Origin: Schistosoma mansoni
Lineage: Eukaryota; Platyhelminthes; Trematoda; Strigeidida; Schistosomatidae
Assembly (NCBI RefSeq): GCF_000237925.1
Contig: NW_017386017.1
Span: 1,674,001 to 1,738,000, forward strand
DNA: 64,000 nt
Direction: 5' to 3'
Every line of letters starts with the position of its first letter. The first letter of the stretch is position 1. Shown piece after piece: positions 13,901 through 22,602 of the stretch. The position numbers and the translations under genes are program-made. The notes below the pieces were generated by a model. It had not been told where the DNA came from, did no database searches, and worked only from the letters and a program-made list of their open reading frames with translations.

Positions 13901-16900
13901 AGTTTTAATGATAAATAAATTGAAAGTCATGAATTCATGTTCATGCTTAGAGCACGAAACAGAAATTTTATAAACTTCATGTTCAAAAATGAATAATAAT
14001 GATGTAAGCTACTGATTATCAGTAAGTAATATGTATAATTAACATCGAAACTCTGAGCTGGAGGTGAAAAGAATAAGTGTTTTCAGTGCTCTGTCAAACT
14101 ATTTCACTGTTTCTGTTAAATACCATACCCTCTCCACATAAGTTCTCAAATTTTTCTTAAATTAATTCCTAGAACTTCAGCTTGTTCCTAATTTTATATG
14201 CCTACCAAGTGTGTATCGAAATCATTTATTGTGGTTTTTGCTTTTAATTCTCTTACAGCAAGCAACTAATAATTCACAGTGTCATCCATTGAAATATCCT
14301 GTCGGAGGTGGCGGTGGCACTAGTGGGACAACATCCATTCTATCTGTAAATAATAATTCATCACCATCAACCAATAATGCAGGTCAGTTAAATAATGTAA
14401 CACAAATGGCTAATCAGTTATACGTTGGTAAACCTCCTGATTGGTTGATTTATGAAGAAGCTGCATTATACTTAGTAAGTTGTTGTTGTTATGACTTTTG
14501 TCGACTGTTTTCAATTATTCTTTGTATTTAATTATAAGGAAAACATTTGTCACCCTATTGTTGATGATGTTACTAATTTTGTTTAAATAAAATAGTACCT
14601 TTTACTGTCGTCTATAAATAATTCTATATTATTATCAGAAGGGGATTTTCTGGAAATTTTAGTAATTTTATATAGTTGAAATCATGAGTCAATTGAAGCT
14701 AGACCACCATGGAAAACCTGATAGGTCCTGGGTTCGAATCTCGCTCGCGGGGTGGGATCGTGGATGTGCACTGCTGAGGAGTCTCATAATAGGACGAAAT
14801 GGCTGTCCAGTGTCTCCAGGTTTTCCACGGCGGTCTATCTTCAATTAACTCATGATTTCAACTATGAAAAAAACTACAGTATTGTTTCGTTTTGTTTGAC
14901 ATACATATCAAACTATTCTGATATATATTAACTGTCAATTATAAAATATTTACATTTAATTCTTTTATTCTTTTAGTGTATCACAAAATTACAAGAATTA
15001 AACTTTGAAATTAATAATTCCAATTCTAATCTATCTACATCTACACCAAATTATCGTTTTGCTGAATTTTTCTTAAATAATTATCTTCCTAATCGAAGTT
15101 ATCGTGGTGCTCGACAATGTTTATTAGTTCATTTTAAAATGCAAAATATTGTATCCTCTGCAAATATAACTACATCATCATCATCATCATCATCATCAAC
15201 AACATTATCTAATAGTAATAATAATAATAATAGTGGGATTAATGGAGGAGGATGTTCAATAAATAATCCTTTTACATTTAATCCAGATGATTTATCACAT
15301 TCAATATCAGGTAACTATTTTAATTTTTATGTATTAGTTTTCCATAGGGTTCTATTTCATATTGTTATATCGTTTGAATGCGTGCCTTGTTTATATATGA
15401 ACGTTATACGACCACCCAATTAGAGACCAGTTAATTTTATTGATCGCCCAATGATACACAAAAGCCTTATGAACAGTCTTGAGTACTTATCAGTCCTGTT
15501 ATCTGCCTAACCCAGCCAGTTAAGTTCAGAGCACCAATAACAACCCCTGCAATATATGACTCTTTATTCTCAAACATACTGAGTTTATATACCAAACAAA
15601 CTGACCACATTTTATCATAAAATAGAAAATAACATTTGTACAAGATTTGGTCAAATGTGGATGTGAATAGGGGGAACAGTAATCAATAGACTAGATATGA
15701 CTCAAGAATGGTAAATCGCATAATAATAGTCTATAGGTCAAAATAAAGCTCATAATAAAAGGGACACGAATAAGAATAGTTTAGTTACTTAACAATTATA
15801 CAATAGGAAATATACATATCACGTTAGTCCACAAATAGTCCTCAAAGTTACTATTCATCAATCTCTACGGGATATAACACATATCCTTTTTTCTCTTGTT
15901 ATCTAAAAGTTTATTTTTTATCCTTCTGAATTTTTGTCGGGAGCTTTCTGTTTATGTTTTGAAATAGATCAATAAGACTAGAGCTACTGTTTGGGAGAAA
16001 GGGTGATATATCAAAGTTAAATAATGAGATGGTCTTCACAATTCCACTTAATAATCATTAAATTAGTCTTCAATGGTACTTTTCAAAGGAGTGTCCGTTA
16101 AAATGACTTTGATCTTATAAAAATATTCATAGATTGGGTATCTTTATGGTTATACAAATCTTCATACAATTTGACATTAGAATGCTCAGTTACTTCCTAA
16201 CTTTCTTTAAATCTAATTCAATTCCTATTCACTTAGTGGCTTTATTCAGTAATTTTATTTAAGTTTTACGGTATACTTCGATTTTGAAAGCAATAATCGA
16301 CCGATGGTAATTCAAGCAACGCGCATATAAATTAAAAATTGTATGTCTACAGGATATGGAGCTTTTATTAATATTTAATCGATGAATGTTTTTTTATACA
16401 GTTAGGCACAATAACTTATTCCCTTGCCATTTTAAACCCGACCGTTCACTTCAGAACAGAACCGATGAAGAATACAATACATACATGACCGATGTATAGC
16501 ATTTTATGAAGATTAACAAGTTTACGGAAATACATGAGGTTAATACACACCCAAACATCTGTCCGCATCCACTAACCAATCGCATGACCGGACATACAAG
16601 CATCTCTGCCGGTTTGTATCCTGAGCTCTGTCTGGTGGCTTCTGAACCACTGAGTTACATTATCTCTAGGATCTCGACGGGGGAGTTGTAATTGACCGAT
16701 AGATTCCAGTCGTATGTAGTCATCCTTCATACTACGACGATATATTATAAATGCCTGATTTTTTTCTCCAATCACAGTGTCGACAACTAAAAACTGATGT
16801 CGAAGTCGTTGGGATGATAGTAGAGATAAAACTACATGTTAACTAGTAAATATTTGATCAATTACTCTCTTATTATTCTATTTTTAAAGATATGTACATA

Positions 16901-19900
16901 CTTCAGTGGTTACATTTCTCACTTTTTTCAATCTTGATCATGGGATTATTTGATAGTTTCCGGTCAAATCTACTAGTTTTTATTTTTACCTTTGTAATTT
17001 ATCGACAAAATGATATGTGAAGTCAATATTAAAATCTACTTCAATCTCTCAATTCTCTCTCTACGTATTTCATTCACAGTAAATCCGATTTCTAGCCTAC
17101 ATCATCATGGTCCAAGTAGCCGAAAAGTAAAAAGTAAGATGAAAAGTGCCGCTGTAGCTGCTGCTGCTGCCGCCGCCGCTGCAGCCGCCACATCTTCGTC
17201 TGTTATTCCTGGCAGTGTTGGTGGGACTTCTCAATTCTGCAATAACGTAAGTGGAGCGTCAGGATCTGTGTTTGGTGCTGGAGGTGGTAGTGTCGGAGGC
17301 AGTGGAAATCCAAGTGGTGTTGCTGCTGGTGGCAGTGCTGCTACATCAACCGCATCTGTGGCTGCCGCTCTGAATCGATGCAGAGGTTATCTATTTTATC
17401 AGGTAAATATCCTTGTGTTGATTATGTATCTTAGTAGCAATATCTTTCATGTGTTGATATCCATGTTTATTATTCAGAAAGTAGGATTATTGGTGTTGGT
17501 TGGCGTATCATTAGTTAGCTCATGGACAAGGTAATAGAAATCGGTATTCTGACTAATGGTGTTGTCACGTATTATTTGACGGAACCATAAATCATAACAC
17601 AGAAACTAGTGTTTCAGAAAGAAGAGAGACTGTCAATAAAATATTTATTGGATTGTTTCCTATATCATTACATTCTCGCCTTTGTAAGCTTTATTTTTTT
17701 CGCATAGTTTACCAAAACATCTGGTTAATGCCTACCGAATACTCATCAATAGTAGAATTCACATTTATCTATCAGTTTCTCCAGTGTTCTTGTTACTATT
17801 TAAACTGTTACTAGATTTCATTTTTAAAGCGGATAAATTTATATAATTAGTTTATCATTATCATTACTGACTGTGGGCTTCAGTTGTTTGAACTTTTAAT
17901 AAGAGTTTGTAAATTATGGGAGTGTCGGTTTTTCTCTCGACGACATTAACAAGTATTAGTGATTAGAGAATCAGTCAACCAGTTATTATTAACAGTGTAG
18001 AATCTAATACAGGTGTGACTGTTCAATTTTCTTGACACCACATCAACACAATAGGAGGAATTCACTATGTTGTGAAGGATAGGCTAGAAATTAATATCAT
18101 AAATAGTGATAATCTAAGTGAGATAAGAAAACGACTCAAACACTAATGTAGTTCAACCAACCACAGTATATTATCAGACGACGCATCACGCTCTTTGGAT
18201 ACGCAATATTCAATCAATGGATTCTTCTGTAAGTTGAAACATCTGGAATACTGTTCCCAACTATCTTGCTGGTATTGAAGTGTTATTGTTTTAAAACTCA
18301 AAAGCTCTAACTACACTACTTTTATAACGAGGTTATTTTTTACGTTGTTGATAGAATAAAACTGAACTGAAAGAGATGTCCAAATAAGTAATTTACGCAA
18401 GGAACCTACAAACGTGTATCGAATTAATCGTATCGATAATCGTTTCCAGAATGTATTATTATGAACAACTGTAGATGAACTACAGCAATTTAATAAATAT
18501 GTCAGGAGACCTATTTTTATAATCTTTCTCCTGTTTAATTTATTCATGGATTTCGTTCTAAAATACTCCGACTAGAATATACAGTTTGAACCATATAGTA
18601 ACAGTATTAGAACTCGTGAGAATATTTTTGGATGAGCTAAATTCCTCTACATATCCTTCCATATTAGTAAATTGATTGCAGTGTTTCTGTGCTCAGTTGG
18701 CTCGACTGAAATACGTTTGATTCGGATTATCGGTCACGTAGCATAAAGCTCATTTGGTCGATCAGTAATAAATAATACTGGATCAATTTGAAATTTTCAA
18801 GGAGACACTATCGAATATAAAATATTAAGCGTAATAGTAATGACCATCTGTTGGGCTTTAATAGTTAGATCTTTGTTTTTTTTTAATCATACAGTCTAGC
18901 CATGAAAGCATTCAAATTGTCCCATATAATTCGCTTTGACCATCTGAATAGAGTGTCATTAACTATAAAATAGAAAACAAGTGTAAATCACAATCTTATA
19001 CCCAAAAATGTGCTTATTAAATGTGATAACTTCCAAAAAACTTAACTTTTTCGTTTGTTCATGATTCTTTTATGTAGCATTTACAAGCATGGCTCAATCT
19101 AATGTTATCACTTGACCGTAACGATACCAATCATACTAATATTACTACTGACTCCAGTAACAATATATCAGCGCATTTATCACCAATCATTCATGCTTTG
19201 AAATTTGCTGAAGATAGTCAAGCATCATTTTTACGCAAAGCTATTCGAGATACATTATCTGTGCCGTCTGTCCAAATCCCTCCTATTTATCGTTCATCTG
19301 GATCACGTAGAACTTGTGTTGTCGGTGGTGGTAGTAGCAATAGTAGTACTAGTGGAGGAGGAACTGTAGGAAATACATCATCGTCATTATCATCAACTGC
19401 CTCATCAGCTTTAGGATATCATCCGAATACAAATACTAATGTTAGTGTTAGTGGTACTGGTACATCCACTACACATTATAATATTCATCATGCATCTAAC
19501 TCTGGGCAACTTTCCTCTCATAGTCTAACAGGTCATTCCACTATATCTAATACTCCTGCTTTATTAACACATCATCGTTATCGTCATCATATGACATATG
19601 ATCATGGTCAAAGTCAAAATCCCAATATTACTACTGCTGATCTAAATTCAGCTTCTGGGTCCACTACAGGTGTTGTTCATAGTGGTCCAATTATTCAAAA
19701 GAATCCCACACATATTGCTGCACTTCAAGTTAGTTTTATGTTTTGTGCACATATGCAGATCACTTTTTTTCTTCTTTTTTTTTAATACTACGATTCAGAC
19801 CCATCTACCTGTAATTAGTGAGTCTTTTATGATCGTTTCAATTTAATTACAAAAATTGTCTAGTTCTCCACATACGCTATAAAGCATCGATCAGAATGTA

Positions 19901-22555
19901 GATTACTTCCCAAAAGCCTACTGACGTGAAGTGATATTAACGTGTTTGTGTTTGATGTAGGCTTTCTATAGTTAGATGTGTTTTACTTACCTAATTCACT
20001 CTAATTAATTAGATTTCTAGCATATTGTGCGGTTGTCCGAGTATTGATGCTGGCGTCTTGCCTAATTCTTCTGTAAACAAATCGACAAAAACACGGTTCT
20101 CCTCTTCACCTGGATTTGGCCATCCACTTTCGTTCTGCTATAAAAAGTTCAGTCTACGAATCCACTCATTTAGTTTAACGTTATCGTCTAACGACAATCC
20201 GCACGAAGCATAATCCGTAGGATTCTGTTTACTTTTAACATATCTTCATTGACTTGCTGTAGATAGTTCGTGAATCGTTGTTAATCTATTGCTTACGAAT
20301 CTCTCAAATCTTTTGGTTGTATTTCTTATACAATGAAGGACGATTAATGAATCCGTCCAATAAGTGACAGAAGAGATAGGGATACGCAGTTGTTGTTCCA
20401 CGTGTTTTCCAATCTTAGCACATAGTACAGCAGCTGTCAATTCCATTCTAGGAATGGTTATAAGTTTCAGTGGGGCAACCCTGGACTCAGCTAATAGAAA
20501 AGAACAAGAGACATCTTTAAAACGAGCATACGCCACAACACCATATGCAAATTCCGAGGCATCGGCAAAGCAATGAATCTGAGTAGTCAGTGGTTTGTAC
20601 GATTCTGGTACGAGACATCTGGGAAGTAACACTTTACTTAGGTGCTTCATACCTCTGAGCCAACAGTCTCATCTCATAAAACACTCCCTAGGAAGCTATG
20701 CGTTGCATGCCAGATTTTGGTTCGTCAGATTTTCCCACTGTCTTCTTTTTCATCTCATGTGCCTCAGGTACATTGCACCCTATCAGTACATTGACGTCTT
20801 CATTGCCAACTGTTGGGAGGGTCACACCGCGCAAGTGAGACCACGATGCCATCTGAGATGTTGTTGGTACCGTACTACATAACATAGGTAATCTTTCGAC
20901 CGTCCACAACGTTAAGCATAATCAAATAGTATATGTAATACATAATTGATTTATGAGTAGTAATATTCTTTGTGTTGAAATTTTTTTTATATGTTTTGAT
21001 TAAAGTTAATAAGTAGTATAAAAGGATTTTTTCTGTTTTCTCTGAACTATCGTCTCTGTCTTATAATATTAATTAATACCAGTGCAATTGTAATTTCTCA
21101 CAAATCGTCATCTGATAATTAGAGATTTTGTAATCACTGTTTCGAATTTGACAGTTATCTCTACAACAATGTATTTATCTGAGACTTTCTTATACAGTTG
21201 ACTGTCACTTGTAAATAATCTATCATTCCTATATTATGAAACATTTTTAGAATATAATGAAATGATATATTAAGTGACCTTGTACCACTGCAACTAATAG
21301 TTAACAGAAATTTATTTTATTTAAACAAAAACATTGATTCAATGAGGCACCAACTATATATGGGCCACACAAATCATTCTATTCGTATGAGGGACAGAAT
21401 ACTGCCTAGGCGCCAAAACCGGAGCTGGTGGTTTTCTTAGGGGGCCACGCCCTGAGCCTTTAACCTACAGATACAATCCACAAGACAGCGGAGCATCATG
21501 AGGAGATGCAGTCCCATGGTAGCCGGCGACCAACGATTGATTCATGCACCATTTGTTGCTTCAGGATAATGGAATCTATGTACACCATTGGTTTGGAATG
21601 AGGGTTTTCCAACTCCCCTAGGTGGACCCTCCATGTCCACCAACCCGGTTAAGGCGCCGGACATTCGGTTTTCGTCTTCTCAATTTCATAAACAACACTC
21701 TTGCGTTGAGGAGGCAGTGCGTAGGAATCCCCTGACAGAGGCTAAATACGCGTGGACATGTGAGAGCATTTCGAGAGGGAGAGCGGACTCTCCTCACTCT
21801 CAGGCGTACCAGGGCATTTGGGGGCAGATAACCTCAGTCCTTATTTCTTACATTGATGAAAGCTTTTGTTGTAGAGATATTTTGGAAAGTTAGTGAATTT
21901 TCTTTTTCTTAAGTTTGAAGGAGTGATTTTCAACGATAACATTTACAATTGATGTAATACCTAAACAATTTAAAGCCTCTACGTATATTTTTCTGTTATT
22001 ATCAATAATAAAAAACGAACAAATGAATAGGAGCATAATATCAATCCGGATACATTAATTACACCTGCAATGGTAATTAAAAATAAAGAAGAACGTGAAG
22101 CTCGCCAACGTGCTGAAACCTTATCAACTGCTAATCAAGTTGTTAACTTATCAACTACTACTACTTCTTCATCATTATCAACAAATAATTCGAATTCAAC
22201 AAATTCCACAGTTGGAATTTTTCAAGGGGATAATTCGTCAGATTTATCGAATTCACAACAAACTGAAAATGTTTGTCTACATTCTCACACATCACATCCA
22301 TCATCATTATCAGCATCATCATCATCATCGGATCATGTATATAAGACATCTACTTACTCATATTCTGGTCTTACTAGTGGTAGTGAATCGACAATATCCA
22401 CATTTAATCTTCTTAGTTGTTCAACTACTTCTAGTTCTTTGCCTACAACTTCATCATTTTTAAATGGACGAACAAATGCACAATTGTCTTTTGCGCATAA
22501 TCTGTCTCTCATCGAGGAAGTAGTGTTATGGTATGTTTTCTTTTGTGTTGAGTGC

Positions 22556-22602
<47 letters not shown>

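Noticed and set aside
16506-16775. Overlapping short frames in intron 9
   Set aside because: Open on both strands by chance, no splice context or protein similarity.
22095-22463. 122-codon second-frame ORF inside exon 12
   Set aside because: Shadow of the Ser/Thr/Asn-rich exon 12 caused by repetitive codons.
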